A DNA stretch of 64,000 nucleotides, from the NCBI GenBank assembly GCA_041906145.1, contig JAYRJU010000003.1, forward strand, positions 372,001-436,000. The letters are read 5' to 3'. The position numbers and the translations under genes are program-made. The notes below the pieces were generated by a model. It did no database searches. It was not told the origin of the DNA and was given only the letters and a program-made list of their open reading frames with translations. Every line of letters begins with the position of its first letter. Position 1 is the first letter of the stretch. The stretch is from SHVO01 sp041906145. Lineage in GTDB: Bacteria; Pseudomonadota; Alphaproteobacteria; Rhodospirillales; Rhodospirillaceae. Positions 31,068-39,776 of this stretch are shown here, piece after piece.

Positions 31068-33041
31068 TTACAGATCCGCCAGCTCGTTCTTGTGGGCGTC
31101 GCTCCAGCCCACTTCGAACAGGCGCTTCGACCCTTGGATGCCCTTCATTTCGAAGGCGCCGCGCGGGATGAAGCCGAACTTCTGGCCTTTGCAGCCGTCG
31201 ACGACGGCCTGCGAGACCCAAATGTTGTCCTTGGCGGCCTTATCGCAAATACGCGCGGTCATCTGCACGGCGGCGCCGAAGAAGTCGTTTTCTTCCTCGA
31301 CGGCTTCACCGGCGTTTATGCCGATACGCAGGTGCACATCGACATTGGGGTTGGCCGAATTGTGGGCGGCGATCTCGCGTTGGATTTTGATGCAAGCCGC
31401 GACGGCCGAAGGCGGATCGGGGAAGGTGGCCATGATGCCGTCCCCGGTATGCTTCACCTCGCGGCCCTTGTAAGCCTGGATGGCGCCGCGCACAGCGGTG
31501 TTGTGCGCGCGTACCGCCTTCTGTGCGCCGGCATTTCCCAGGCGCTGCGTCATGGCGGTTGAACCGACGATGTCAGTGAAGACGAACGTAATGACCGACG
31601 GGATAGCTGCGCGTTTCTCCGGGAGGTTCCAGTCCGAGAGCAGCGCGGCGACTTGTCCGGCCACGCCCGCGTTGCCGCCTAGATACTCCTGCATGGCCTT
31701 CACGCCGGCTTGAATCATCCCGGCGTACTTCGGATTCTTGCCGTGGCTCGGCAACTCGACGCAGAATGCTTCCGCGCGGTCGCCGGGCATGCCGGTGGCC
31801 TGCAGGCCTTGTTTGACGACGCCGAGCTGCGCGTCGCGCGGAAGGCGTTTAGTTTGGCCGATCACCGATCCAGCGCCCGCGACATAAAGATTGAGCCCGA
31901 AGCGGGAGAAGGTGTTGAGATCGCCCGGCGCGTGACGCATCACGTCGCCGACGAATTTGCTGAACGTCGCGCGCGCTTCGGCCTCGGCTGGGGGCGTCTG
32001 CGGCGGGGCGGGAGCCGCGGGTTTCTGCGGCTGCGGTGCTTCGCGTTTTGGCTCGGGGGCGAGGTGCGCGTGGGACTGCGGATGCGCGGGCTGTTGGGGC
32101 TGCTGCGCTTCGGCTAATTCGGCGTGTTGAACGTGCGCGCCCATGTCCGTGCTCATTTCGGCGCCCATATCGGCGTCGAGTGAGGGCGGCGCTTCTTCCT
32201 CGTCCAATTCGGCGTCGATGGCGGCGCTGTCGTCGGCCAGATCTTCCGCGACCGTTTCCTCCTGTAGGTCTGTTCCGGTGACTTGATCGAACTCCACATC
32301 CTGCGCCGGCTTCTTCCGCGGCGCTTGCGTCATCATCATTTCCGGTCCCACAGCGCGCTTGGGCGATTTCGGACCGGATTTCAACATCGAGAGGATGCCG
32401 AATTGCTTCTGCAGATTGACGAACATCGACATGAAGAAGCTTAAGACGAACGTGCCGGCGACGACGGCGGTGTAATCGCGTTGCGGCAACATCCCGACGT
32501 TGACCAAGCCGATAACGCCGAACGACGTTGCGACGGCGCACACGATCGCGATGGCCGCGCTGGTTCCGATGACGATCAGGAAGCGCATCAGCGCGCCGCG
32601 CTGCTTTTTCTTCTTCTTCTTCTTGCCCTGCTTACGGACGGGCGCCGCCTGGACGGCGGGGTTCTTTTGTTGTTGCTTCGGCGCCTGCTGTTGCGCGGGC
32701 GCCGCAGGGCGAGGGGCCGGGCGTGCAGGTGCCGGAGCCTGTTTTTTCGGGGCTTGCTTGGGCGGCGCTTTGCCGCCGCCGCCGCCACCGGGGCCGACAC
32801 CGAACATGTCGCCGCTGTCGTTGATGTTCTTGGCTTTGTTGCTTTGCCAGGTGATCGCGTCTTCGGTGGTGTTGCTTTCGGAGTTGAAGGTCTCGCGCAC
32901 CACACGGGTCGGGTAGCCTTCCTTCTGTTCAACGGCCTTCGCTTCCTCAATAGCGAGGTCGCGCTGGCTTGCTTCAAAAGAGGCATGAAGCTGCCAACGA
33001 CCGTTCTGGTTGTAATAGACCTCGAAGGTGTCGCGCGGCAT
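31068..33041 (-). CDS. Membrane class III adenylate/guanylate cyclase with novel N-terminal domain
   Basis: 657 residues. Residues 1-60 form a conserved small domain (FEVYYNQNGRWQLHASFE) shared with the neighbouring protein. A Pro/Ala/Lys-rich linker, two membrane segments (about 155-180 and 190-210) and an acidic, Pro/Gln-rich linker follow. The cyclase domain occupies about 485-655: Asp490 in FTDIVGS and Asp534 in EVKHTGDGIM are the two metal ligands. The transition-state region is VQMTARICDKA, where the usual Asn is Gln, a change common in this subfamily. It most likely makes cAMP; the nucleotide specificity is not proven. It lies 182 nt after the degenerate partner in the same direction. 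Terminator not seen. Confidence 0.88.
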   Translation of the reverse strand: MPRDTFEVYYNQNGRWQLHASFEASQRDLAIEEAKAVEQKEGYPTRVVRETFNSESNTTEDAITWQSNKAKNINDSGDMFGVGPGGGGGGKAPPKQAPKKQAPAPARPAPRPAAPAQQQAPKQQQKNPAVQAAPVRKQGKKKKKKKQRGALMRFLIVIGTSAAIAIVCAVATSFGVIGLVNVGMLPQRDYTAVVAGTFVLSFFMSMFVNLQKQFGILSMLKSGPKSPKRAVGPEMMMTQAPRKKPAQDVEFDQVTGTDLQEETVAEDLADDSAAIDAELDEEEAPPSLDADMGAEMSTDMGAHVQHAELAEAQQPQQPAHPQSHAHLAPEPKREAPQPQKPAAPAPPQTPPAEAEARATFSKFVGDVMRHAPGDLNTFSRFGLNLYVAGAGSVIGQTKRLPRDAQLGVVKQGLQATGMPGDRAEAFCVELPSHGKNPKYAGMIQAGVKAMQEYLGGNAGVAGQVAALLSDWNLPEKRAAIPSVITFVFTDIVGSTAMTQRLGNAGAQKAVRAHNTAVRGAIQAYKGREVKHTGDGIMATFPDPPSAVAACIKIQREIAAHNSANPNVDVHLRIGINAGEAVEEENDFFGAAVQMTARICDKAAKDNIWVSQAVVDGCKGQKFGFIPRGAFEMKGIQGSKRLFEVGWSDAHKNELADL

Positions 33042-33222
33042 TGTTGACTGACCCCGCGTGCGCTCCCCGGAAACCGCTGTGGCGCTCGTGGGATTTCTTT
33101 CCCCTAACTCGCTGTCGTCCTAGTTATTTCGTCGGTGGGCCGCAACGTGCAATTCGGCATCCGTACAATGCAAATAATACCCTAAGGATGGATTAAACCG
33201 GCCCAACCAGACGTCAACGGCT

Positions 33223-35238
33223 TTACGGCGCGTTAACCGTTTGCACTGGCGGTGTGGAGCCGAAATCGTTTGCCGGCAAATGCTCGTATAGCGCCGGTTC
33301 TTCCGTCCCCGCTCCGGTGGCGATTTTCACCAACGCGGTACCGTCGTTGTCGCCATCGAACGCCTGTGTATCACCGGAGGCGGCGGCCTTTTGCACGCGG
33401 CGCTCGGCCAAGATCTCGCCGTTCACGGCCTGCGCCGCGACAGTCTGCGCCTGGCGTACGACATCGGGCGTCAGCAGGGGATCGTCGTGGCGGGCGTTTT
33501 CTACGACAGCCACGGCCAATTTGGCGCCATAGCTCGCGGTAAAGCGGCGTTGAATGTCGATCGCCGCGGCGAGAGCGGCATCCGCCTGCTTGAACTGCGC
33601 AAAGATGCCGGTGCCGGTGTGTTTGACCTCGTGACCGTGATGGGTCCCCAGCACGCTGCGGACGACACTGTTGTGCAGGCCCATGGCGGCATCGCGCGCG
33701 GCTTCCGCGGCGTTGTCCAGCAAGCCTTCGGGCGTCACTGCGAAAGCGGGGCCTATCCGCAGTTCCGTGAGCAGGTAGATATCGTGCGTGGATGCTTCGT
33801 CCGCGACGGCCGCCGCCGGGATGGCCGGCCCCGCGGGCTGACCAAATGGTGTGCGCCATCCGGCGAGCGCAACAGCGAGGATGCGCGCGACGTCCGCGCC
33901 TTCCAAGTGTTTTGCAAGCGCCGTACGTCCAAGGTTGACCAGCGTTGCATTGGCCGGAGCGGCAATCAATTCATCGTATTGATGCAGGAACATGCCGATG
34001 CTGGCCGAGCTCACACCGACTCTCGTCAGCGCTTCCTCGATCAGCTGCATGCGTCCGGTGTCCGATGTGCGCGCGGTTTCCGCCAGCGCGGCGGCGGCGC
34101 CGGCGATCACCAGTGAAATCCCGCGCCGCGTGACCGGATCGTCGGGCATCGTGCCGGCCGTCGCCGGCTGAATGACGTCGGCGACAAACCGGCGCAGGAC
34201 GGCGCGTTCCAGCGGCAGCGGTTCGGGCGGCGCTTTCGTGAAGCTGGCCTCGGCCGCGGCGGCTTGGGCGGCTGCGGCTTGGGCTGCGGCGGCCTGTGCT
34301 TTTGCCGCCTCTACCGCTGCAACACGCTTCGCGGCGTCCCCGGCCACTTTGTCTGCCGCTTCCTTCTCCTGGCGCTCTTTCTTTTCGCGCTTCTCGCGTT
34401 TCTTGCGCTCGGCCGGTGTTTCCGGGTTCAACAGTTCGCGAAGCTGAGGCGACATTTCCGGCTGCAGTTGGGGCAGGGGCGGCGGATCGTAGACTTCAAC
34501 CTCCGGCGCCGGCGGCGGATCGCCGCGCATCATCTTCAGTTCGTCGAGCGCGCGCTCGGCTTCGGCAAGCGCGATGGCGGATGGTTGTTTCGCACGCAGC
34601 TTCGGCGCGATCTCGGCCGCCAATGATTTTACGTCGGCGGGTTTGTCCTGTTTCTCCGGCGATTGTTGCCACAGATACGCAAGCAGCCGGTGCAGCGGCA
34701 GTTTGGAGCGCGACAGCGACAGGAAGAAAAAGAAGAAGAAAACCGCATAGGCATACGTCAGGATCGTCGTCGATGCGCTGGCGCTGACAGGCAGGCCCGC
34801 CTCGATCGAATGCTTCAGGCCCCACGAAAGCACGGCCGTCGAGACGGTGGCGGCCACAAGGCTAAGCATCGCGGCGACGACGCCCTGCATTACGACTTGA
34901 CGCAATCCCAATCCGCCGCGACCGCCGCCCCGCTGTTTCATTCCGGCGCCCGCGGCCATCTGCCGCGGCGAGCCTGGCGCACGGCCGCTGCGCTTGACGG
35001 TCTTGGCGTTCTCGCGCAGCTCGCGCGCTTTCGGGCTGATGTATGCGGTCACCAGCTCGCTCTCATTGATTTCCGGGAAGTAGGTCTCGGCGACGACCTT
35101 GGTCGGCAGACCGGTCGTGAATTCCGTGGTGCGGGCGTCCATGACGGCCGCCTTGCGTTGATCGCTCCCGTAGCGGGCATGGATGGTCCATCGCCCGTTG
35201 TCGAGCACGTAAACCTCGAATTGGGTGATGGCCAACAT
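33223..35238 (-). CDS. Degenerate class III cyclase-like membrane protein, paralogue of the neighbour
   Basis: 671 residues with the same plan as 31068-33041: N-terminal FEVYVLDNGRWTIHARYGSDQRKAA domain, basic linker, two membrane segments (about 120-145, 150-170), an Ala/Lys-rich coiled-coil linker, and a C-terminal cyclase-like region. In that region the first metal motif FTDI is replaced by LLTELRIG, and the second reads EVKHTGTGIF (Thr543 where Asp is required). The transition-state Arg/Asn motif is not recognisable. It is therefore predicted catalytically dead. It may act as a regulatory subunit of the active cyclase, whose dimer needs two lobes; this is inference from pairing and shared domain architecture. 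Confidence 0.75.
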   Translation of the reverse strand: MLAITQFEVYVLDNGRWTIHARYGSDQRKAAVMDARTTEFTTGLPTKVVAETYFPEINESELVTAYISPKARELRENAKTVKRSGRAPGSPRQMAAGAGMKQRGGGRGGLGLRQVVMQGVVAAMLSLVAATVSTAVLSWGLKHSIEAGLPVSASASTTILTYAYAVFFFFFFLSLSRSKLPLHRLLAYLWQQSPEKQDKPADVKSLAAEIAPKLRAKQPSAIALAEAERALDELKMMRGDPPPAPEVEVYDPPPLPQLQPEMSPQLRELLNPETPAERKKREKREKKERQEKEAADKVAGDAAKRVAAVEAAKAQAAAAQAAAAQAAAAEASFTKAPPEPLPLERAVLRRFVADVIQPATAGTMPDDPVTRRGISLVIAGAAAALAETARTSDTGRMQLIEEALTRVGVSSASIGMFLHQYDELIAAPANATLVNLGRTALAKHLEGADVARILAVALAGWRTPFGQPAGPAIPAAAVADEASTHDIYLLTELRIGPAFAVTPEGLLDNAAEAARDAAMGLHNSVVRSVLGTHHGHEVKHTGTGIFAQFKQADAALAAAIDIQRRFTASYGAKLAVAVVENARHDDPLLTPDVVRQAQTVAAQAVNGEILAERRVQKAAASGDTQAFDGDNDGTALVKIATGAGTEEPALYEHLPANDFGSTPPVQTVNAP

Positions 35239-35362
35239 AACGACTTAAGTCCGCTTAACTGGCGTGAACGATCCCCCGATCAACTCCCCCGCCGACCTAT
35301 TAACGCAGGTCCAGACGCAAAGGTTGCGGGATTGCCCATCGACGCAACAGTTTAACACAAAA

Positions 35363-35390
35363 AAGCCGCACCGGAGACCGGTGCGGCTAC
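35363..35390 (-). terminator. Intrinsic terminator of rpmE
   Basis: GCCGCACCGG (35365-35374) pairs with CCGGTGCGGC (35378-35387) around a 3-nt loop. On the minus strand it is followed by TTTTTTG. It lies 56 nt after the rpmE stop codon. Confidence 0.88.
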
Positions 35391-35445
35391 TAGATTTAGT
35401 GTCAGCCTTCGCGCAGGACGTAAAAACCGGCGCGGATGGACGGAC

Positions 35446-35673
35446 CTAATCCTTTTTCGCGGCAAACGCCTTGAAACGCTTATTGAATTTGGCCAACTGA
35501 CCACCGGAATCGAGCAGACGGTGCACCCCAGTCCAGGCCGGGTGGCTCTTCGGGTCGATTTCGAGGCGCAGCGTATCGCCCGCTTTACCGTAGGTGCTGC
35601 GGGTCATGTATTCGCTACCATCGGTCATGACGACCTTGATCTCATGGTAGTCGGGGTGAATTTCCTTCTTCAT
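35446..35673 (-). CDS. rpmE: 50S ribosomal protein L31
   Basis: 75 residues: MKKEIHPDYHEIKVVMTDGS, then TLRLEIDPKSHPAWTGVHRLLDSGGQL. There is no cysteine, so it is the zinc-free (C-) form, which in other bacteria replaces or escapes zinc-starvation control. The ribosome site is GAGGCG-like before the ATG. Confidence 0.95.
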   Translation of the reverse strand: MKKEIHPDYHEIKVVMTDGSEYMTRSTYGKAGDTLRLEIDPKSHPAWTGVHRLLDSGGQLAKFNKRFKAFAAKKD

Positions 35674-36032
35674 CGCGCGCCTCTAAAACTTGGAATTCCG
35701 GCGAGTTGGCCGGGAAAGGCGGCTGTATATAGGGTTCGCCCCGACGCCGCAAGGGTCGGAAAGGGCCGTTTTGGCTGAATCAGAGAGGTTTCACGGTTGT
35801 CGGACTTGCGAAATCGCCTGGGCCGCTAAGGGTTTACCGGCTGCGGCTTGCCGTAGTGGCAGGCTTATGAGGCTGTTCGGGCGTGTTCCCGACGGTAACT
35901 TCGCGCCAGACCTCGCGAAACTGTGCGGCGAGAGCTAAGCTGTGTGTCTTCCACCCCTGATGCGTTGAAGTTGGGGGATGTATCCGAAAAGCTTGGCGCA
36001 ATCATCAACGTTCCAGCCGTTGAGACCGCATC
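35674..36032. other. 359-nt intergenic region around the rpmE promoter
   Basis: On the minus strand TTGCGG (35752-35747), a 17-nt spacer and TATACA (35729-35724) form a good promoter for rpmE. The rest contains no gene that can be supported; the frames here have no ribosome site and no family pattern. It should also hold the promoter of the plus-strand gene at 36033. Confidence 0.5.
35724..35752 (-). promoter_or_regulatory. Putative rpmE promoter
   Basis: TTGCGG-N17-TATACA on the minus strand, 50 nt upstream of the rpmE start codon. Both boxes and spacing fit sigma-70. Confidence 0.5.
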
Positions 36033-36236
36033 ATGAATGAAAATAGCAAGCTTGCCGAAATCCACGACATCGTCGCGATGTGGCGCAGACCCGGCAATGC
36101 GCTCACCAGCTACGAAGCGATGAGCGAGATTCGCGATCTGCTCGAGGGGTTGCCGCGCCCATCGACAAGCGCGGTCTACGACGATCAGATGCCCGGGCCA
36201 AAGGCGCTGCGCGCGAAATCGCCGTTCCTTGGCTGA
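36033..36236 (+). CDS. Hypothetical small protein (67 aa)
   Basis: Not recognised. 67 residues, predicted helical in the first half (AEIHDIVAMWRRPG, SYEAMSEIRDLLEGL), with a Pro-rich C-terminal part. The ribosome site is weak (GAG). It is followed after 64 nt by another small gene. Support rests on the open frame and typical codon use, so confidence is modest. Confidence 0.4.
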   Translation: MNENSKLAEIHDIVAMWRRPGNALTSYEAMSEIRDLLEGLPRPSTSAVYDDQMPGPKALRAKSPFLG

Positions 36237-36300
36237 CACGAACGAACTTTCTCGCGTGAAGGGGGTTGTTATTACGACCGCTTCATCACGCGAGTACCCT

Positions 36301-36486
36301 ATGCGCTTCACCGAAGGCGAAATCGAACGCTCGGCGATATTGCTCGCCCAACGCTACGGCGCCGAGGCGCTTCCCATGGCAACGCGCCGCCTTCATCAGC
36401 TCGCCAAGGCCGATGATTCCGTTGGCGCGGGGGTCTGGCAAATGATCGTGACCGCGCTCGAGAAGATCGAGCGGCGGCTGCACTAG
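36301..36486 (+). CDS. Small conserved-looking helical protein (61 aa)
   Basis: 61 residues from the ATG at 36301: MRFTEGEIERSAILLAQRYG, then AEALPMATRRLHQLAKADDSVGAGVWQMIVTALEKIE. The pattern (RYG, AxxRxxxL, Gly-x-x-x-Trp, IxxALxxL) recurs in short alphaproteobacterial proteins of unknown function. The frame is open back to a TTG at 36229, but the ATG matches that pattern better. No membrane segment. Confidence 0.5.
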   Translation: MRFTEGEIERSAILLAQRYGAEALPMATRRLHQLAKADDSVGAGVWQMIVTALEKIERRLH

Positions 36487-36631
36487 CCCCTGACCACGGT
36501 TTTTGGCTTAAAGCCCGCATTTCCGAGCCCTCAGCCATGCTTTTCGGATGGGTGGCGCGGGACGCGGGTTTCGACTATACCACCGCGTAACTTGCGCCCC
36601 AAAGCGGCGTGCTTTTCCCAAAGGTTTTTTC

Positions 36632-38647
36632 GTGGCGTTTCCTCACACTACTCCTGCGCTCGCGCGCGCATTGTCCGAACGCGCCTATACCGACCCGACC
36701 GAGGTCCAGACGGCGGTTCTCGCGCCTGGTACCGAGGGGCGCGACCTGCTGGTCTCGGCGCAGACCGGCTCGGGGAAGACGCTCGCCTTCGGGCTCTCGA
36801 TCGCGGTCACCTGCCTGGACGGCGCCGACACGCTTGAACGCGCCGACACGCCGATGGCGCTGATCGTCGCCCCGACACGCGAACTCGCGCTTCAAGTCCA
36901 GCGTGAGCTGACGTGGCTCTATCAATATATCGGCGCGAAGATCGTCTCGTGCGTCGGCGGCATGGATCCACGCGCCGAGCGCCGCGAGCTCAATTTTGGA
37001 TGCCATATCGTCGTCGGTACGCCCGGCCGACTGCGTGATCACCTTGAACGCGGCAGCCTGCGCGTGGGCAATCTCAAAGCCGTCGTGCTCGACGAAGCCG
37101 ACGAGATGCTCGATCTTGGGTTCCGCGAAGACCTCGAGTTCATCCTCGAAGCCACCCCGAAGGAGCGCCGCACGCTTTTGTTCTCGGCGACCTTGCCGCG
37201 CGACATCGCCAATCTCGCCAAAAGCTACCAGAACAATGCGCTGCGCATTCAGGCCTCGGGCGAAACGCGCGCGCACGCCGACATCGAATACCGCGCCATG
37301 CGCATCGCGCCGCAAGACAGCGTCCATGCCATCGTGAATATCGTGCGTTTCATCGATTCCCCGGCGACCATCGTCTTCTGCAATACGCGCGATGGCGTCC
37401 GTCACCTGCACGCCACCCTTGTCGAGCGAGGCTTCTCCGCCGTTTCGCTGTCCGGCGAGTTCAGCCAGGAAGAACGCAATCATGCGCTCCAGGCGCTGCG
37501 GGACGGCCGCGCGCGCATTTGCGTGGCCACCGATGTTGCCGCGCGCGGTATCGACTTGCCGAACCTCGGCCTTGTTATCCATGCCGACCTGCCCAACGAC
37601 GCCGAAACGCTGCAGCATCGCAGCGGCCGTACGGGCCGCGCGGGGCGCAAAGGCATCAGCGTCCTTCTGGTAACGCCGGCCATTCACCGGAAAGCCGAGC
37701 GTCTCCTCGGTCAGGCGAACATCAAGGCCTCGTGGGTGAATCCGCCGTCGCCGGATGCCATTCGCCAGATCGACAACGAGCGCCTGCTCCAAAGTGTGCT
37801 TACCGCTGAAGCCGGCGACGCCGATGACCTCGTGCTCGCTCGCGAACTCTTGACGCAGCGCTCGGCGGAAGAAATCGCCGCGGCGCTGGTGCGCAGCTAT
37901 CGCGCCCGTCTGCCGGCGCCCGAAGACCTCATGGACACCGGCATGCCGGAGCGCCGCGAGCCCAAGAGCGGTCTCGCCAGCGGCCAATGGTTCCGCATGA
38001 ATGTCGGGCGCGATCGAAAGGCTGATCCCAAGTGGCTGATCCCTGAGATCTGCCGTCAGGGCGGCATTACCAAGCGCGAGATCGGCGCGATTCGTATTTT
38101 TGACGACGAAACCAAGTTCGAGATTGCCAGTGAAGTGGCCGAGAAATTCGCCGCCCGCACGGGGAAGCTCTCGAAGGGCGATATCCAGATCACACCGAGC
38201 GAAGCGCCCTCCGGCGGCGGCCATGTCCGTCGTCCCCCTCCGAAAGACGGCGACTTCAAAAAGAAGTGGCGCAAGGACGATGACGGCGGCGCTAAGACGT
38301 GGAAGCCGAAAGGCGAATACAAACCGAAAGGTGAGTTCAAGCCTAAGGGTGATTTCAAAGCCAAGGGTGATTTCAAGTCCAAAGGCGACTTCAAGTCCAA
38401 AGGCGACTTCAAGTCCAAGGGCGACTGGAAGCCGAAAGGCGAGTGGAAAGCGAAGGGTGAGTTCAAGCCCGCCCATAAGCAGGAAGACCACAGCGGTGAG
38501 TCCACGCGCGAGCGGCCGGACGGGGAAAAACCGCGCTACAAGCCGCGCGATAAGAATCACGGCAAGCCCAAGTGGGCCGCGCACGGCAAGGCTGCGCATA
38601 AAGACGGCCAGAAGCTCGACCGCAAATTCCAGAAGCGGCCGAAATAA
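36632..38647 (+). CDS. DEAD-box RNA helicase with DbpA-like domain and repeat tail
   Basis: 671 residues from a GTG at 36632 with AAAGG upstream. Helicase core: Walker A AQTGSGKT, PTRELA, DEAD (VLDEADEML), SAT, then HRSGRTGRAGR motif VI. A DbpA-type RNA-binding domain follows (GQWFRMNVGRDRKADPKWL to about residue 520), then a very basic C-terminal tail of about 150 residues. The tail has nine tandem six-residue units KxKG(D/E)(Y/F/W). The protein probably unwinds rRNA structure during ribosome assembly; which site is unknown. A GNAT gene follows after 2 nt. Confidence 0.92.
   Translation: MAFPHTTPALARALSERAYTDPTEVQTAVLAPGTEGRDLLVSAQTGSGKTLAFGLSIAVTCLDGADTLERADTPMALIVAPTRELALQVQRELTWLYQYIGAKIVSCVGGMDPRAERRELNFGCHIVVGTPGRLRDHLERGSLRVGNLKAVVLDEADEMLDLGFREDLEFILEATPKERRTLLFSATLPRDIANLAKSYQNNALRIQASGETRAHADIEYRAMRIAPQDSVHAIVNIVRFIDSPATIVFCNTRDGVRHLHATLVERGFSAVSLSGEFSQEERNHALQALRDGRARICVATDVAARGIDLPNLGLVIHADLPNDAETLQHRSGRTGRAGRKGISVLLVTPAIHRKAERLLGQANIKASWVNPPSPDAIRQIDNERLLQSVLTAEAGDADDLVLARELLTQRSAEEIAAALVRSYRARLPAPEDLMDTGMPERREPKSGLASGQWFRMNVGRDRKADPKWLIPEICRQGGITKREIGAIRIFDDETKFEIASEVAEKFAARTGKLSKGDIQITPSEAPSGGGHVRRPPPKDGDFKKKWRKDDDGGAKTWKPKGEYKPKGEFKPKGDFKAKGDFKSKGDFKSKGDFKSKGDWKPKGEWKAKGEFKPAHKQEDHSGESTRERPDGEKPRYKPRDKNHGKPKWAAHGKAAHKDGQKLDRKFQKRPK
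38303..38464 (+). repeat. Nine tandem 18-bp repeats coding for KxKG(D/E)(Y/F/W)
   Basis: Inside the helicase gene, nine in-frame 18-bp units run without gaps. Encoded units are KPKGEY, KPKGEF, KPKGDF, KAKGDF, three KSKGD(F/W), KPKGEW and KAKGEF. The central KSKGDF copies differ by one or two bases, indicating recent duplication and possible copy-number variation. Confidence 0.95.
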
Positions 38648-38649
38648 GC

Positions 38650-39156
38650 ATGCGGGCCGTCATCGCCGAAGCGACGCCGGCCGATGCCGCGGAAATCGCC
38701 GCGCTCGGCCGTGTCACTTTCTCCCAGACGTTCACCCACTACACGCCCGAAGACCTCGCGAATTTTCTCGAGGCGAAGTATCAGCCGGCGCTTTTCCGGG
38801 CGCATATCGAAGACCCGGCCGAGATTGTTTTCAAAGCGGTTCTGGACGGCCGGATTGTCGGCTACGCGCACGCGGGTCCTTGCGGGTTGCCGCACCCGGA
38901 TGTGACGCCCGCGTGCGGCGAGCTCAAGCGGCTTTATGTGAAGAATGGCTATCAAGGTTCTGGCATCGGTAACGCGCTGCTCGATGCCGCGTTGACCTGG
39001 CTCGAAAGGCCGGGCCGCACATTATGGATTGGCGTCTTTTCCGAGAACTTCGGCGCTCAAAGGCTTTACGCGCGGCGCGGCTTCACGAAGGTCGGTGACT
39101 ATAAATTCGTGGTCGGCAGCGCGCTGGATGAAGAGTTCATCTTGAGGCGCGGCTAA
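38650..39156 (+). CDS. GNAT-family N-acetyltransferase
   Basis: 168 residues. Motif A reads ELKRLYVKNGYQGSGIGNALL, with the Q/R-x-x-G-x-G/A loop; motif B is SENFGAQRLYARRGFTKVGDY. The N-terminal IAEATPADAAEIAALGRVTF is standard. The acceptor is unknown. It is probably co-transcribed with the helicase (2-nt gap). Confidence 0.88.
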   Translation: MRAVIAEATPADAAEIAALGRVTFSQTFTHYTPEDLANFLEAKYQPALFRAHIEDPAEIVFKAVLDGRIVGYAHAGPCGLPHPDVTPACGELKRLYVKNGYQGSGIGNALLDAALTWLERPGRTLWIGVFSENFGAQRLYARRGFTKVGDYKFVVGSALDEEFILRRG

Positions 39157-39168
39157 GGTCACGGCTCA

Positions 39169-39258
39169 AACGCTAAGAGAGTGAGGGGCGTTCCGCCAAA
39201 CGGTTGATAACGCGGGACGCGGGAAATAGTTCCCGCATTTATTGAACTTCTTAGCGTT
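39169..39258. repeat. Nested palindromes after the GNAT gene
   Basis: Outer arms AACGCTAAGA (39169-39178) and TCTTAGCGTT (39249-39258) are perfectly complementary over 10 bp, 70 nt apart. Inside, GCGGGAA (39219-39225) and TTCCCGC (39230-39236) form a hairpin with a 4-nt loop, followed by ATTTATT, which could terminate the helicase-GNAT transcript. Confidence 0.5.
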
Positions 39259-39422
39259 GAAATCTCTACGCGAGCAAATATATATCGGTAGGACAACTTC
39301 TTTGTACCGGTGTTTAAAGCCCGTGCCTGCGTGCGGGTTTCGGTACGTTTTGGAGACCGCCTATACAACAGCCTTCATCCGCTGGGGATAGCACCAAGGT
39401 ATCCAAGCATGAATCGTGCACC

Positions 39423-39776
39423 GTGCTCGTGGTGGACGACGAGATGATGGTGCGCGCCCTTGTCGGCGAGATGCTGCGGGAGCTGGGCTACACCGTGTGT
39501 GAAGCGGACTCGGCGAAAAGCGCCATCGCCCTGATCAGGAAAGGCCTACCGATCTCGACGATCATCACGGATATCCAAATGCCCGATATCACCGGCATCG
39601 AGCTCGCCGGAATGATCCGCCAGGCCCGGCCCGACATACGCGTTATCTATATGACGGCCTATGCCAAGGAAGCGGCGCAGAAGGGCAATCAGCTCCTCAA
39701 TCACGATGTCCTCGTCAAGCCGTTTACCTTCGAACAGCTCGAGAACGTTATGATCGAGCGCCTACAGCAGCATTAG
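39423..39776 (+). CDS. Single-domain response regulator (receiver only)
   Basis: 117 residues from the GTG at 39423: LVVDDEMMVRAL (acidic pocket), the phospho-acceptor in IITDIQMPDITG, the Thr in IYMTAYAK and Lys in VLVKPF. There is no output domain. The coding frame is open further back, to an ATA at 39363 that has TTGGAGA six nt upstream, while 39423 has no ribosome site, so the N-terminus may be about 20 residues longer. It overlaps the convergent ammonia-lyase gene by 29 nt. No kinase gene is adjacent. Confidence 0.8.
   Translation: MLVVDDEMMVRALVGEMLRELGYTVCEADSAKSAIALIRKGLPISTIITDIQMPDITGIELAGMIRQARPDIRVIYMTAYAKEAAQKGNQLLNHDVLVKPFTFEQLENVMIERLQQH

Noticed and set aside
36575..38599. 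A 674-codon open frame on the minus strand, antisense to the RNA helicase
   Set aside because: The plus strand encodes a full DEAD-box helicase with all motifs. The antisense frame is a by-product of high GC and codon bias; its product is low complexity with no family motif.
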